IMG/VR virus record: IMGVR_UViG_3300021963_000680
Location: 1 to 23,160 of that record
Source: a virus
Length of the DNA stretch: 23,160 nt
Reading direction: 5' to 3' (one strand)
The notes beneath the pieces are model-generated. The model saw only the letters and a list, made by a program, of their open reading frames with translations. It did not search any database and was not told the DNA's origin. Position 1 is the first letter of the stretch. Each line of letters begins with the position of its first letter. The position numbers were made by a program, and so were the translations under genes. This document shows positions 6,893 through 17,800 of the stretch, piece after piece.

Positions 6893-9029
6893 GTTCGTCT
6901 CCTGGTTCAGCAATGATCAAAATACGACCCATTTGATAGGTACCATTTAAAGCGTCTGATGTAAAGATTAGCCTCATTTCACGGTTTTCTACTTTCAAAT
7001 CTACCTTGTCAGTTTCAGGGTAGAAGGTGTATTTTTCTGTGAACTGTTCAGGACCTCTAGCATAGGCACGACCAGCAACTTGAAGTTGCATAGGACCGTC
7101 TTGCACAAAGTCAGGCTCAACACGGAATAGCTTAATACGTCTATTTAAACCTACAGCTGTGTCTTGAGAAGGATCTCCACCAACAAAGCTGATGTCACAA
7201 GTTTCAATCGATGATCGGATCGCTGTAATAATGTCATAGAATACACGATCATAGCCATATTCATGCTGCCAAATAGGATATCCACCTAAGATTTGATAGA
7301 CCCTATCTCCTACAGAAGGTGCTGGATTAAAGGCTGAATCAAAAGTAAGCGTTGTTGTATTAGTATTATTAGCATAAGTATCAGAAAATAAACGTTTACC
7401 TCTTGTATCTGGGACTAGAGACATATAAGTACCAGGTAAATTAGGTAAGATAGCGCCATTAACGGCGAACGTTAAACCTGAAGTCACATTAGAAATGGTA
7501 TATGCAGTACCTGTTAAAAGCTCAAAATCATACCCTGCCATAATAGGATATGGAAATAGTTCTGCTTGCCAGCCACATGATCTACGGCATCCCATAGCAC
7601 TACCTAAGTCATACCAAATCTTATCTTTGGTATTGTAAATTACAACGTCAGTACATTCAGTAGCCGTACCTCTTGGATAGAACCACCACACTTCGTTATA
7701 TCGTTTGATAGAAATACCCCAAACTTTAGAACGCGCATTTTGGTTTAAGTTATCATAAACCCAGTTAATATTCTTATCATTTTGTAATGGTTGCACAGTA
7801 CCGTTGTATAGGTAGAACTGTTCTGTACCCATCCAATAATAAACACCATTTTGCTCAACTACGGCGTTCGGCGAAATTAGCGTACAATCGGTGGAGATCA
7901 AGTCATTTGACCAATATAAAGGTGCTGTACCTGTGAATGAAACACGGATTAAAGCATTAGTTGCCCAGAATAAGCCTGATGGTGAGTTAGTACCACCACG
8001 TACAGGAAGACCTTTTAAAATCTTACCTGCAGCCACGTTGATCTGGTTAGCTGTAGGACCATTCCAGTCAGTAAATGTAATCTCATTATACTTACCTGGA
8101 GTATCTGCATTAAAAGTAGATACATGGTTATTAGCAATAAAGCCATTAGAACCATATACAAAGATAAATGGATAGAGCACACAAACGCCACCATCTACAG
8201 AGATGGGAGCCCCTGTAGGTGCTGTACCTGTAGTGTCTCGTAACCCCGTCATATTCCATGTTTCAAATGAATTAGTAACAGTTGGAATTAAACTACCTGC
8301 ATAAACTTGAGATGGAGTTGTGTTATCTACGTTAGGTAGGTTTGGAGGTCCATGAGCAATTAAGTTATATGATGCACCTGATGGAGAATAGTTAATATCA
8401 AAGTTCCAAGAATACACATCGCTTGTACCTGTATAGCGATTTGCTTTATTAGCTAATACAATAGCAGGTGTAATTTGGCCTGTCGTTGGGGCACTTGCTA
8501 CAATCGTAGGAGATCCACTTACAGGGGATACAACAACTGTTGTTAAGCCTGTGCCTGATGAATAGATAGAACTAGTAATTGTATAATTATAATCTTGTTT
8601 AGCAGTTGTACTAAATACAATCAAAGTTCCCGCTGGAACAAATAAGTTAGTGCCAGTTGATGTTTGATCACCTTTTAAAGTTACGGTATTGTTTGCCGGT
8701 ATAGAATTTACAGCAACACTAAATGTTTCATTTCCTACAGTTACATTATAAGGACCATAACCAATACCTACCGTTGTAGTATTTGTAAAAGCATTAATGC
8801 CTCCAGCGTTACCTACAAAGGTATAGTTAGTACCGTTTGATGATTGAACAATTAATCCTCGAGGAGTGAAGGTAGGATCCGCAAACATCGAACGGTATCC
8901 ACCACACTTACGAGGACTACCTCGTTGAAAACGAGACCATTCGCCAGCTGTAAAATCTCTGGATTCGAATGACGTACCGTCTCGTTTGATACCAGGGGTC
9001 ACCTGGAGTGTGTATATTTTATCAGCCAT
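6885..9029 (-). CDS. Tail nozzle-like structural protein
   Basis: 714 residues. The N-terminus has LQVTPGIKRDGTSFESRDFT and GEWSRFQRGSPRKCGGYRSM, a pattern I associate with podovirus tail hub/nozzle proteins. The middle is a long beta-rich region with propeller-like repeats (for example GGVCVLYPFIFVYGSNGFIA, NGVYYWMGTEQFYLYNGT, NEVWWFYPRG...DVVIYNTKDKIWYDLG). The C-terminal about 130 residues (IRSSIETCDISF through LKVENREMRLIFTSDALNGT and GRILIIAEPGD) match the beta-sandwich end seen in nozzle-type proteins. An inserted Ig-like stretch of about 100 residues (about 85-190) is rich in Thr, Val and Ser. It is coupled to the upstream fibre gene by TAATG and followed by the GTG gene. It probably forms the distal tail tube in the virion. 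Assignment rests on pattern memory, not alignment. Confidence 0.7.
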   Translation of the reverse strand: MADKIYTLQVTPGIKRDGTSFESRDFTAGEWSRFQRGSPRKCGGYRSMFADPTFTPRGLIVQSSNGTNYTFVGNAGGINAFTNTTTVGIGYGPYNVTVGNETFSVAVNSIPANNTVTLKGDQTSTGTNLFVPAGTLIVFSTTAKQDYNYTITSSIYSSGTGLTTVVVSPVSGSPTIVASAPTTGQITPAIVLANKANRYTGTSDVYSWNFDINYSPSGASYNLIAHGPPNLPNVDNTTPSQVYAGSLIPTVTNSFETWNMTGLRDTTGTAPTGAPISVDGGVCVLYPFIFVYGSNGFIANNHVSTFNADTPGKYNEITFTDWNGPTANQINVAAGKILKGLPVRGGTNSPSGLFWATNALIRVSFTGTAPLYWSNDLISTDCTLISPNAVVEQNGVYYWMGTEQFYLYNGTVQPLQNDKNINWVYDNLNQNARSKVWGISIKRYNEVWWFYPRGTATECTDVVIYNTKDKIWYDLGSAMGCRRSCGWQAELFPYPIMAGYDFELLTGTAYTISNVTSGLTFAVNGAILPNLPGTYMSLVPDTRGKRLFSDTYANNTNTTTLTFDSAFNPAPSVGDRVYQILGGYPIWQHEYGYDRVFYDIITAIRSSIETCDISFVGGDPSQDTAVGLNRRIKLFRVEPDFVQDGPMQLQVAGRAYARGPEQFTEKYTFYPETDKVDLKVENREMRLIFTSDALNGTYQMGRILIIAEPGDERA

Positions 9030-10297
9030 TATGAAATGTATCCACCGTCTAAAGTTGTCACTACATTACCACCAGAGCCTGGTGTTAAATAGATGTTGTT
9101 TTGTTGAACTTCTAAATACGCAGCACCTGCATTCACAGTAATACCTGCGTAACCACTGTTTGCATAGAACCCTGTTTGTGCGCCAGAAATTTTTAACGCT
9201 GGAGCTGTTTTATCAGAGTTATTTAATGTTAAACCACCATATGGTACCACATTTGAAGCATAAATGTTAGTACCGTCACAAATTGCTGAAGCTGATGTAT
9301 TAGCTGCAACACCGACTGCATTACCCGCAGCAGGATTACCTACTTGGAAATTGATCGTTTGGTTAGTTGTGTTGATGATATAATACGTATTGGTATTAGG
9401 TGGTAAATAGACTGTCGTTGGTTGTGATGTACTAGATGCACGATAAGTTTGAATGATCGTAGCATATTGACGTAAGTCTAATGTAGCACCTGTTGTTGTA
9501 ATATCCCAAACAGCTGATGAGAAGTAGAAGTTAGTAAGTCTGTTTCTACCGATAGTTACAAAGTATCCTGTTGAAGATGTGGTTTGTTTGAATATAACAA
9601 ACGTTGATTCACCAGGTAATAATTGAACTGTAGCTACTCCATCAATTAAATAGCTATTAGTTGTAGCTAAAGTTAATTGACCTGTACCTGAATTTCGAAC
9701 TAATATAGTCCAAGCATCTTTAGAAGGCGCTGGAAGGGTGAACGTACCAGAACCTCCAGTCCAAACATAAGTATTACCCCAGCTTTGATCATTTAAAGTA
9801 GGGGCTACTGATGATGAATAAACAGGGAAACCTACGGCTAATTGAGAGTTAGTATCAACTTCAATACCACCGCCAGCTAGACCTGCAGCGTTTTGAGCTG
9901 AAACACCAGCACCAAATGTAACACTACGCCATACACCTGAATAAGTAGAGTTAGCAACTAAATAGAACCATTGAGCAACACCTGCAGGTACTGTAAAGTT
10001 ATTACCACCATTAGCATCCGTTACTACAAAAGGTGATGATCCTGTGTTTCTAATTAAAACATCAGCACCTAAAGAGCCTTGGATGCCTGGAGGTAGGGCT
10101 AATTGTAAATCGACACCAGTGGATGCAACGTCAAGAATACTAGCAAAATAATAAGTGTTGGTTGCTGGTACTGAAATTGAACCATAATCAGGCCATATTA
10201 AAGCACTGTTTTGGGTTAAGTTAATAAAGTTATAGGAGACATCATTAGGTACGGATAAATCCCCTGTAAACGGTGAGTTGTAATCTTGATTTGCCAT
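9029..10297 (-). CDS. Fibre-like virion protein, beta-rich
   Basis: 422 residues, almost entirely short beta-strand patterns in Thr, Ser, Asn, Gly and Val. Three segments look like diverged copies of a small beta module: about 40-130 (NTYYFASILDV...LPPGIQGSLGADVLIRNTGS...FTVPAGVAQWFYL), about 165-250 (GTFTLPAPSKDAWTILVRNS...QLLPGESTFVIF) and about 275-345 (TTVYLPPNTNTYYIINTTNQTINFQV). Each gives a 'LPP...I.N....V.AG' rhythm. The C-terminus (ALKISGAQTGFYANSG, AAYLEVQQNNIYLTPGSGG) resembles the distal end of phage tail fibres. There is a 2-base gap after the adaptor gene and AAGGAATT before the start. Likely a tail-associated fibre or appendage; whether it binds receptors cannot be told. Confidence 0.65.
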   Translation of the reverse strand: MANQDYNSPFTGDLSVPNDVSYNFINLTQNSALIWPDYGSISVPATNTYYFASILDVASTGVDLQLALPPGIQGSLGADVLIRNTGSSPFVVTDANGGNNFTVPAGVAQWFYLVANSTYSGVWRSVTFGAGVSAQNAAGLAGGGIEVDTNSQLAVGFPVYSSSVAPTLNDQSWGNTYVWTGGSGTFTLPAPSKDAWTILVRNSGTGQLTLATTNSYLIDGVATVQLLPGESTFVIFKQTTSSTGYFVTIGRNRLTNFYFSSAVWDITTTGATLDLRQYATIIQTYRASSTSQPTTVYLPPNTNTYYIINTTNQTINFQVGNPAAGNAVGVAANTSASAICDGTNIYASNVVPYGGLTLNNSDKTAPALKISGAQTGFYANSGYAGITVNAGAAYLEVQQNNIYLTPGSGGNVVTTLDGGYIS

Positions 10298-10299
10298 TG

Positions 10300-10950
10300 T
10301 TAAATTCCTTGTTCTCGTTTAGTATTTTTATCAATATATCTTGCTTGATCTTCAGCTTTTAGATCATCCATCGCTGTTTGATACATAGGTTGCCAGATTT
10401 GAAGCTTTTCAAAACTCTTCAAATATAGACAAGCTTCAATCATACAAGCATATAGTAATAATTGGGGACATTCCCTAGTGATTAAATTAACTTGGTTTTG
10501 TGAGTCAAGGGGTTGAATACGACCTTGATACACAACTTCTAAGTTGTATGCTTGATCTGGAAGTGGAGCTAATATCCAGTTATCATAATCCCAGTCACCA
10601 TAATAAACAGGTATGCCAGGGTTAGATTCTTGATTATAAAGAGATATAAATGTCTGATCTCTTAATAAAATGGGTGTTCCAGGGACTAAGTTATTTGAAG
10701 CCATAGGAGCTACTTTAAATGATAAAGTCTTTCTCCAACGCGGTGGCTTTGAAATAGCAAATTGCCCTGGATTAATAGTTGTGTTAAGAACGGTTGTTTC
10801 CCACAGTGTTTTTAACCCTGCAGCGATCTTTTGTTCTGCAAGTAAAATGAATGTGGGGATCTTAGCGATAAACGCTTCATCCGATCTTTCCGCGTAGGTT
10901 TGGATATCATCTACGAGGGAATTGTAGGTCATGGTTGCTGCGACGGCCAT
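10300..10950 (-). CDS. Head-tail adaptor protein, SU10-adaptor-like
   Basis: 216 residues. The N-terminal helical pattern TYNSLVDDIQTYAERSDEAF followed by FILLAEQKIAAGLKTLWETT, a middle beta part (PRWRKTLSFKV, PGIPVYYGDWDYDNWILAPL, EVVYQGRIQPL) and a C-terminal helical bundle (CPQLLLYACMIEACLYLKSF, EDQARYIDKNTKREQG) match the adaptor that sits between portal and nozzle in phage SU10-type podoviruses. The length suits that family. In the virion it would bind under the portal ring. AAGGAAA precedes the ATG. Its location two genes upstream of the nozzle-like gene is consistent with a head-to-tail connector module, although here a fibre-like gene lies between them. The family match is from recognition of the pattern, not a database search. 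Confidence 0.7.
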   Translation of the reverse strand: MAVAATMTYNSLVDDIQTYAERSDEAFIAKIPTFILLAEQKIAAGLKTLWETTVLNTTINPGQFAISKPPRWRKTLSFKVAPMASNNLVPGTPILLRDQTFISLYNQESNPGIPVYYGDWDYDNWILAPLPDQAYNLEVVYQGRIQPLDSQNQVNLITRECPQLLLYACMIEACLYLKSFEKLQIWQPMYQTAMDDLKAEDQARYIDKNTKREQGI

Positions 10951-10962
10951 AGTAATTTTCCT

Positions 10963-13908
10963 TTAATTAATAATAAGAATGTCTTTAATAGAACTCGGTT
11001 GATAAGCATTTCCAATTACAGCAGATGTATAATCAAATGCTGCAGTTGAATGCGTAAATGTTAAATTGTTAATATATCCATAGCTTGAATCTACATAAAC
11101 AGGACCTCCTAATGTGGCTCCCGGAATTTGCAATCTTGAAATTGCATTTGGTCCTGAAGATCCTCCTGTAGTAGTCATTGTTAAAGATCCTGAAGTTGGG
11201 TTTCCGGCATATAAAGTTAATGTGGATCCAGAAAATGATGTAGATCCTGTATCAAACATCAATATAGTATTATTAGAATTATCCGTTGTAATTGTATATG
11301 ACGTAGCCGCAGGACCATTCCAATTAGCTGTTAATACATCAGCGATGGCTTGAGCTCTATCCGAATTTAATTCATTAGGTTGAAGAACTAAATTAAGATT
11401 TAATGCAGTATAAGTAGTCGAAACAGGTCTAATAAAAGACCAATATGCTACTGGAGCAGGCGCTAAATTACTTCCTTGAGCTAATGTTGATACGTAATAT
11501 TGTAAAGTCCTTACATTATATTGACCAAGAACAATGGTGTATGTATTGTCATTATTTTGATTTACGTATTCCGGTACAAGAGGATTAGTTCCATAAGTAA
11601 ATCCTAAAACTTTATTTTGAGTAGTAGATCCATTATCCAAATAATATAAATAATTTTTTACGGGATCAGTAATAACATAATAATTTTCTTTTACAGTAAG
11701 TAATAATTTAGTGTCTGTTATCAATACATCAATTGTATATGGTCGTGTAACAGCTGGATCATCAATAGTTATGGTAAATGTTAAAGTATTTAAATCATAT
11801 ATAAAATAATTTCCTATAAACACAACAGTTGATCCCCAATTATAAAATCTAGCAACTGGAGTTTCATAATTATTTACTCTTGGATTTCCAGCACCAAGAT
11901 AAGGATTTGACGGAGGATAGGTAATAAACTCTGTACTGTTAGGATGAATAGCAAGTAATCCATAAACTAATGAAACATAATATGTATTATTTATATAACA
12001 ATTATATAAATAAAAAAGATTAGTATAAGGAGATAGTCCAGAATTCTCGTCTGAACGTATCACTTCCATTATTCTGACGGTAGTAGCGGGGGTGGTACTG
12101 AATCTTACATATTGAGGTGTATTACCAGCAACTCCTAACTTATTTGCTACAATATCATAAAAACTAAACTGACCAACATAGCCGGTAGGTGAAAAACCAT
12201 ACAAATAATATACATCATTACCAAGATAATAACTTTTACAAATAAGCGACTGTCCATATTTTACTGGAGTTCCATTTCTTGTAGTGACATAATATTTTCC
12301 AGCTTCTATTGTAACAGTAGACCCATCTGGAAACGTTGCACTGTAATTTTTAGTTACATAATATTGATCAACTCCTAGATTTAAATATATAGTTGTTCCT
12401 GCAGTAATAATAAGAGTTGATTCTGTTGTCACCATTGAGGTATTTACTCTAACTGTTTCTGTAGTTATCCCTGTTGAAGAATTCCAAGATATATCAGTTT
12501 TTGTAAACCAAGTCATGCCTTTTGCTGGAACGCTACCACTATCTGAATATCGAGAAGCAAGAGGAGCAGTAGGGCGTTCAAAATAGGCATTTAGTGTTCT
12601 TGAATACGATCCAGTTCCTGCTCCATTGGTAGTAAGGTTATAATTATAAGCTACTGGAGTCCATGTCATCGAAATCTCAATTATTTGAGACCCACTGAGT
12701 GGTTGTGGGGGTACAATAACATCAGCAGCAACAGTGGCTACTGCAACAAATGTAGTACCGGTTCCGGTTTCCCTAAATGAAAATTCACTAGAATAATTTA
12801 GATTAGGTGATTGATTTCCATGAAAATTCGGATCTGGATCTAAAGCTGCTGTTGTTGCATTTCGCAAACCCTTAGGTGGGGCATTTCCAGGTTGTGTTGT
12901 AACAAATGTACTAGAAGCACCAATTTGTAAATCACTTGAAAGATTAAATACTAAAGATTCTTTGGTATTGTCTCCGGCTGTCCAATTAATACTAGGTGGT
13001 CCGCCTCTATCTGCAGGATTTAAAGGGTCTTCATTTGTAGCACGTCTAAATTTTTGTGGTAAAGTAACACTATCACCCTTAGCATTAGTAATAACAATAT
13101 CAGAATCTACTGTAGGCGTATCTTCAGAAATAGAAAGTAAAATATCATTTTGAATTAGATCATGAGGTATGATATTAAGAATTGTTTGAGGCACACCCCC
13201 AATTGTTACAGAAATCGTAGCGGTTGTTTGAAGACTTAATAAATTAGAAATTTGAACTTGTTGTCCAGCTTCAGCTGCAGTTGCTGAAATAGTTCCATAC
13301 AAACTATAATTTATAGGATATCTTGCAAAATAGTTAGGTACAGAAAGGGGATATGATAATTCAGGACTATTAATGTATACTGTTGATCTATTATCTGCAT
13401 CATAGTTCATATTTCCTTGAACTACAAACTGTATATTTTGAGGATTAGTAGCTATGTTAGAAACTGTAATTCCATCAATCGTTACAGAAGAACATGTAAA
13501 CGTTCCTTGAGGACCATTCTTTGTAATAAGTGATCCCATACTAACTGTATTACCAATATATGCTGATTGAGCAGGAGTAATTTGTGCAATAACTACCGCC
13601 GTTGGAGGTATATTTCCATTTGTTGGTCTAGGATTTGGAATATCAGGAATTGGATCTCCTGAAGCTGGATTGTAATTTGTTGTTGTATAATAATCACTAA
13701 AATCGACAGGGTTGTTAGTACCAATTGTTGTTGGGATATTTAAATTGTATATAGTATTAGGAACATAGGATCCCCCTCTATTATATACAGAGATTAATAT
13801 TGAATTTCCTGGACCCCCATATACATTAGGAATAGAAGCATAACTAGGGTAGGCACCACCTAGTCCTAGTACAATCGGTCCTTGATTAGAAAATCTTAAA
13901 TTAGCCAT
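10963..13908 (-). CDS. Tail spike/fibre paralog A
   Basis: 981 residues, a close relative of the gene at 14802-17819. Residues 1-76 (NLRFSNQGPIVLGLGGAYPS..., VYNRGGSYVPNTIYN, DFSDYY) are nearly the same in both with no length change; this is probably the virion attachment part. Residues about 100-330 contain two Ig-like segments, the second resembling IPT/TIG domains (SDIVITNAKGDSVTLPQKFR). Residues about 330-825 are beta-rich and poorly conserved between the two, except short blocks such as ARFYNWGSTVVFI. Residues about 826-981 are again conserved (TYTALNL, RAQAIADVLTANWNGP, YTITTDNSNNT, VYVDSSYGYINN). No lyase or hydrolase active site is recognisable. Its start overlaps the stop of the 294-residue gene (TAATG). 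It likely helps in host attachment, which is inference from architecture. Confidence 0.75.
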   Translation of the reverse strand: MANLRFSNQGPIVLGLGGAYPSYASIPNVYGGPGNSILISVYNRGGSYVPNTIYNLNIPTTIGTNNPVDFSDYYTTTNYNPASGDPIPDIPNPRPTNGNIPPTAVVIAQITPAQSAYIGNTVSMGSLITKNGPQGTFTCSSVTIDGITVSNIATNPQNIQFVVQGNMNYDADNRSTVYINSPELSYPLSVPNYFARYPINYSLYGTISATAAEAGQQVQISNLLSLQTTATISVTIGGVPQTILNIIPHDLIQNDILLSISEDTPTVDSDIVITNAKGDSVTLPQKFRRATNEDPLNPADRGGPPSINWTAGDNTKESLVFNLSSDLQIGASSTFVTTQPGNAPPKGLRNATTAALDPDPNFHGNQSPNLNYSSEFSFRETGTGTTFVAVATVAADVIVPPQPLSGSQIIEISMTWTPVAYNYNLTTNGAGTGSYSRTLNAYFERPTAPLASRYSDSGSVPAKGMTWFTKTDISWNSSTGITTETVRVNTSMVTTESTLIITAGTTIYLNLGVDQYYVTKNYSATFPDGSTVTIEAGKYYVTTRNGTPVKYGQSLICKSYYLGNDVYYLYGFSPTGYVGQFSFYDIVANKLGVAGNTPQYVRFSTTPATTVRIMEVIRSDENSGLSPYTNLFYLYNCYINNTYYVSLVYGLLAIHPNSTEFITYPPSNPYLGAGNPRVNNYETPVARFYNWGSTVVFIGNYFIYDLNTLTFTITIDDPAVTRPYTIDVLITDTKLLLTVKENYYVITDPVKNYLYYLDNGSTTQNKVLGFTYGTNPLVPEYVNQNNDNTYTIVLGQYNVRTLQYYVSTLAQGSNLAPAPVAYWSFIRPVSTTYTALNLNLVLQPNELNSDRAQAIADVLTANWNGPAATSYTITTDNSNNTILMFDTGSTSFSGSTLTLYAGNPTSGSLTMTTTGGSSGPNAISRLQIPGATLGGPVYVDSSYGYINNLTFTHSTAAFDYTSAVIGNAYQPSSIKDILIIN
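13681..13908. repeat. Paralog repeat, copy A (5' end of spike gene A)
   Basis: These 228 bases align without a gap to 17592-17819. They encode residues 1-76 of the two spike paralogs and include identical stretches such as TAATCACTAAAATCGACAGG. The two copies lie in the same orientation about 3.9 kb apart and could support homologous exchange. Confidence 0.85.
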
Positions 13909-14792
13909 TAGCTAACACTCATTGAATATACATAGTTAGGACCAGATACCATGGTTAAACTACCATAGGAATCTATGCCTGTGACTGCAAAAGAATTCCA
14001 ATTAGATCGAGGTGTCATACCATCAGACTCAAAAGCAAATGGATTAGCCTTATAAGTAAACTGTGTGAAGTTACGAGTACCGGCAACCACAGGTAAAAGA
14101 TTAGGCCATCCAGATACACCAATAGAACTACCAGGAGCACTTGTACCCATTGGGAATACAAATACTCCTACTGAGGGTGAAGTCATTCCAGGTGCTGCTG
14201 TTTGAATAGAAGGTAACACCCAGTTATTAGAAATAGCTTGTGTTTGAGAATCTATAAAATAAGGTGTAGAAGATTCAGCTTTAGTACTTTGATTAAGTAC
14301 TGCAAAAGTACCATTAGTAGTCAACCATACTAAATCCTCCCAAACACCAAAACCTGTATCAGTTGCAGCTGATGTTTCTACACCTCGTAATCCTTGTTTA
14401 CAACTGGAAGCATTAGATAAACTAGGGTCAATCACATAAGAAGATCCTACAAGAACATCATTAATATATTGAAGTCTAATAAACATCATGCCTGACGATG
14501 CAGGCGTTGCAAAATATTTATATACGTTACCACCGGATGCAAAATAGCCTGCAAATAATAACGCAATGTTATTCGTTAAAAATGGGAATGTGGCAAACCC
14601 CGTAACAGTTTCTACATACGTTTGTGTGATTCCATTGCCATATGAAAAGCGTCCAGATTGATGCGTACAATAAACCGTACCGTCATTAGAGATAGTAAAA
14701 TCTACTACATCTGTGACATTAGAATATGTGGGAGCTGCTACAAAATTAGCTCTTGTAGATAGTCTTCCGTTTTCGTTAATAATAGTTGACAT
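13908..14792 (-). CDS. Beta-rich virion protein between the two spike paralogs
   Basis: 294 residues, not recognised. The sequence is strongly beta in pattern with repeated short blades (TISNDGTVYCTHQSGRFSYG, LTNNIALLFAGYF, NDVLVGSSYVIDPSLS, EDLVWLTTNGTFAVLNQSTK, NLLPVVAGTRNFTQFTYKAN), suggestive of a small propeller or beta-sandwich. It has two Cys at most and no signal or membrane segment. AAGGAAATATT precedes the ATG. It is sandwiched between two paralogous spike genes with one-base or ten-base junctions, so it may be a spike partner, assembly factor or adaptor, or a former part of the duplicated unit. The function is unknown. Confidence 0.65.
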   Translation of the reverse strand: MSTIINENGRLSTRANFVAAPTYSNVTDVVDFTISNDGTVYCTHQSGRFSYGNGITQTYVETVTGFATFPFLTNNIALLFAGYFASGGNVYKYFATPASSGMMFIRLQYINDVLVGSSYVIDPSLSNASSCKQGLRGVETSAATDTGFGVWEDLVWLTTNGTFAVLNQSTKAESSTPYFIDSQTQAISNNWVLPSIQTAAPGMTSPSVGVFVFPMGTSAPGSSIGVSGWPNLLPVVAGTRNFTQFTYKANPFAFESDGMTPRSNWNSFAVTGIDSYGSLTMVSGPNYVYSMSVS

Positions 14793-14801
14793 AATATTTC
14801 C

Positions 14802-17800
14802 TTAAATAAAAACTACATCTCGTTTAATAGAGGTTGGGGTATAATTATTTTGTACAACAGTTGATGTTGAATCAAAGCCATCATAGTCATGTGTAAATGT
14901 TAGAAAAAATGATCCATTATTCACATATCCATAAGACGCATCTATATATACCTGATTTTGAGCACCCATTACTGATAATCGAGTAATATTCGAATTAGTA
15001 CTAGAATTACCTCCTGAAGTAACCATTGTAAATGTACCCGCTGTAGTTGATCCTGTTTGAGCTAAAGTAGATCCTGATATTACAATGGAATTGGTGTTAA
15101 AATCCAATACAGTATTACCTGAGTTATCCGTTGTAATAGTATATGTTGGTGTAGTAGGTCCATTCCAATTAGACACTAATGCACTAGCTACAGATTGAGC
15201 TCTTTGAGCATTAGTGTCTGTAGGTGATAATGATATAGGTAAATTAAGTGCTGTGTATGTAGCAGACGCTGTTCTATTAAATGTCCAGGATACAGTAGGT
15301 GGATAGCTTAACAAATAATTAGACAATTTACCTGTAAGTGTTCCGCCTAGACTATAACTAAAAATAAGATCAGAAGTTGTGCTATTTGGATTTAATTTTA
15401 TAAAATATTGACCTAAATCTGGAAATGAAAAAGTAGGTACTTGAACCGGCGTAAATGATCCCGTATTAAGATAATATCCCACTGAACGGCCAATATTAGA
15501 GTCATAATTAGTAAATACTAATCTGTCATCATCTATAAAAGATGGGGTATAATCTTGTCCTGTAAAATAAGAGTTTCCAACAGTTAATTGATAATTTGTT
15601 AAAGTGCTTAAATCCGTGATATAAAATACGGTATTCCAAGATATAACAACAACTGTTGATCCCCATTGATAAAATTTTCCTGCATATCCAGTTTTACTAA
15701 ACACAGATGAAGTAGTAGCACTATAACTAGAACGTGTAAAACCTGTAAAACTATTATCTGTGTAATTAAATGGAAGACCATATGACGATATAAAAAATTT
15801 ATTATTATATGATACCGTAAATACACCCCAACTAGTTAAGGGTAATGCAGGACCACTAGAAGGATTCGTAGTGCTAGTAAATAAAACTGGAAGATTATAG
15901 TTAGTTAGATAATTTGTTGAAGCCCCAGCATTTATTCCATTATTCCATCTCATTACATAAGGACTTGGAGCTCCTGGTGTTGAAGACCCATTGTTTAATT
16001 TTGGTTTCCAAAACATTAAACAAGATTCTCCATTACCTAGATAATTAAATCCATATATAAGATAAGTTTCTGTGTCTGTACTTAAAGGATTAGTGTATTT
16101 AATTGCTCTTATTGGATAAAATCCAGTGTAATTTAATATAGGCACACCTTTATACGTAGCATATGATGTATAAGTTCCAACTGGTACTGTTCCAGGGGTA
16201 TAGACTGATCCTCCAAATCCATATGATATAGATACTCCATCAGAAAATGTATAAGGTCCAACAATATTATTTGGTGGAGCAGAATCTGTATAAGTTTGAA
16301 CAAACCAATAGACAGGAGTATTTACCGCAAATAATGTATAATCAAAAGTAATATTTGCAGGCAATGTTAAATTTGCGTCAAAATAGTTTTCATCCGAACC
16401 AGATAAATATCCTACAGTTGTTTTAGAAGCAACAGAATTGGAATATTTAACAGTACCAAAGGATGTTGAAGTCGATAAACTTGTTCCTGTAGCCGCATAT
16501 AAACCCACATACGCTGTTGAATAATCTATATTAGATGCTACATGAGATCTAAAATACATTCTTACAGCCCAAACACCAGCCATTGTTCCATTTGGAATAA
16601 TAACAGCTCTTGTCAAAACCCCTACTTGAACTAAAGATGTAGTATCAGCAGCACCTTGAAATGTCGTGTCAGCATCAAAAATTGTAGAGTTATTTACAAC
16701 TAAGAAATCATTACTGAGTGGCTGGGATTGTTGATTGCCATATCCGCCTCCAGGATCTAAATTAGATGATGTATAATTTCTTTGAGTTTGATTAACAGTA
16801 TACGTGGCTGATGGATACGATGTTCCATTTGTAAATGCTAAATTACTAGAAAATGTAAATATCAATCTTTCTGGCAATTGTTCTTGTGCTGTCCAATTAA
16901 TGTTTGGTGGAGGTCCACGATCAGTTGGATCTAATGGATTGTTTGTTGATCGTTTAAATTGTTGCGGTAAAGTGACACTATCACCTTTTGCATTAGTAAT
17001 TACTATATCAGATTCTTCAGTAGGGGTTGCTTCATTTATTACAATCAAAATATCGTTTTGAATATTATCATGCGGTGTAATACTTACAATCGTTTGAGCT
17101 ACACCACCAATAGTAATGGTTGGCTGTGGGTCAGTTTGAAGACTTAATAAATTAGATATAAGAACATTCTGTCCTGTCATAGCACTTGTATTAGATATGG
17201 TGCCATATAAGCTATAATTAATAGCGTATCTTGCAAACCACTTAGGTATATTATACCCTCCTGATAATCCAGTGATGTTTAATAATACATCAGATCGATT
17301 AGAAGGATCATAGTTCATACCACCTTGGACCACAAACTGTATGTTTTGCTGATTTACCGCCGTGTTAGCAGTTGTGATACCATCTACAGTTACTGACTGA
17401 CATGTATAAGGATTAGTAGATCCTACACCTTTTGTAGTCAAAGATCCTACATTTACTGTGTTGCCAATATATGCTGCCTGAGGGGCTGATATATTAGTAA
17501 CAAGGGTTGAATCAGGATGAGGATCTGGTGTTGGGGTAGGTCTTGGATTAGGTATAGGTGGTACAGGAGTTGGACCTGGATTATAATTGGATGTCGTATA
17601 ATAATCACTAAAATCGACAGGATTACCAGTGCTAATGGTGGTTGGTATGGTTTGGTTGTATATCGTATTAGGAACATAAGATCCTCCACGATTATATACC
17701 GAAATTAAGATTCCTTGAGTAGGTCCTCCAAATACGCTAGGTATAGACGCATAGCTAGGATAGGTTCCTCCTAATCCTAGCACTATAGGTCCTTGATTGG

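Noticed and set aside
6893-6913. TTG 6913 start for the 85-residue protein
   Set aside because: AGGAG at 6899-6903 would lie inside the coding region and points to GTG 6892.
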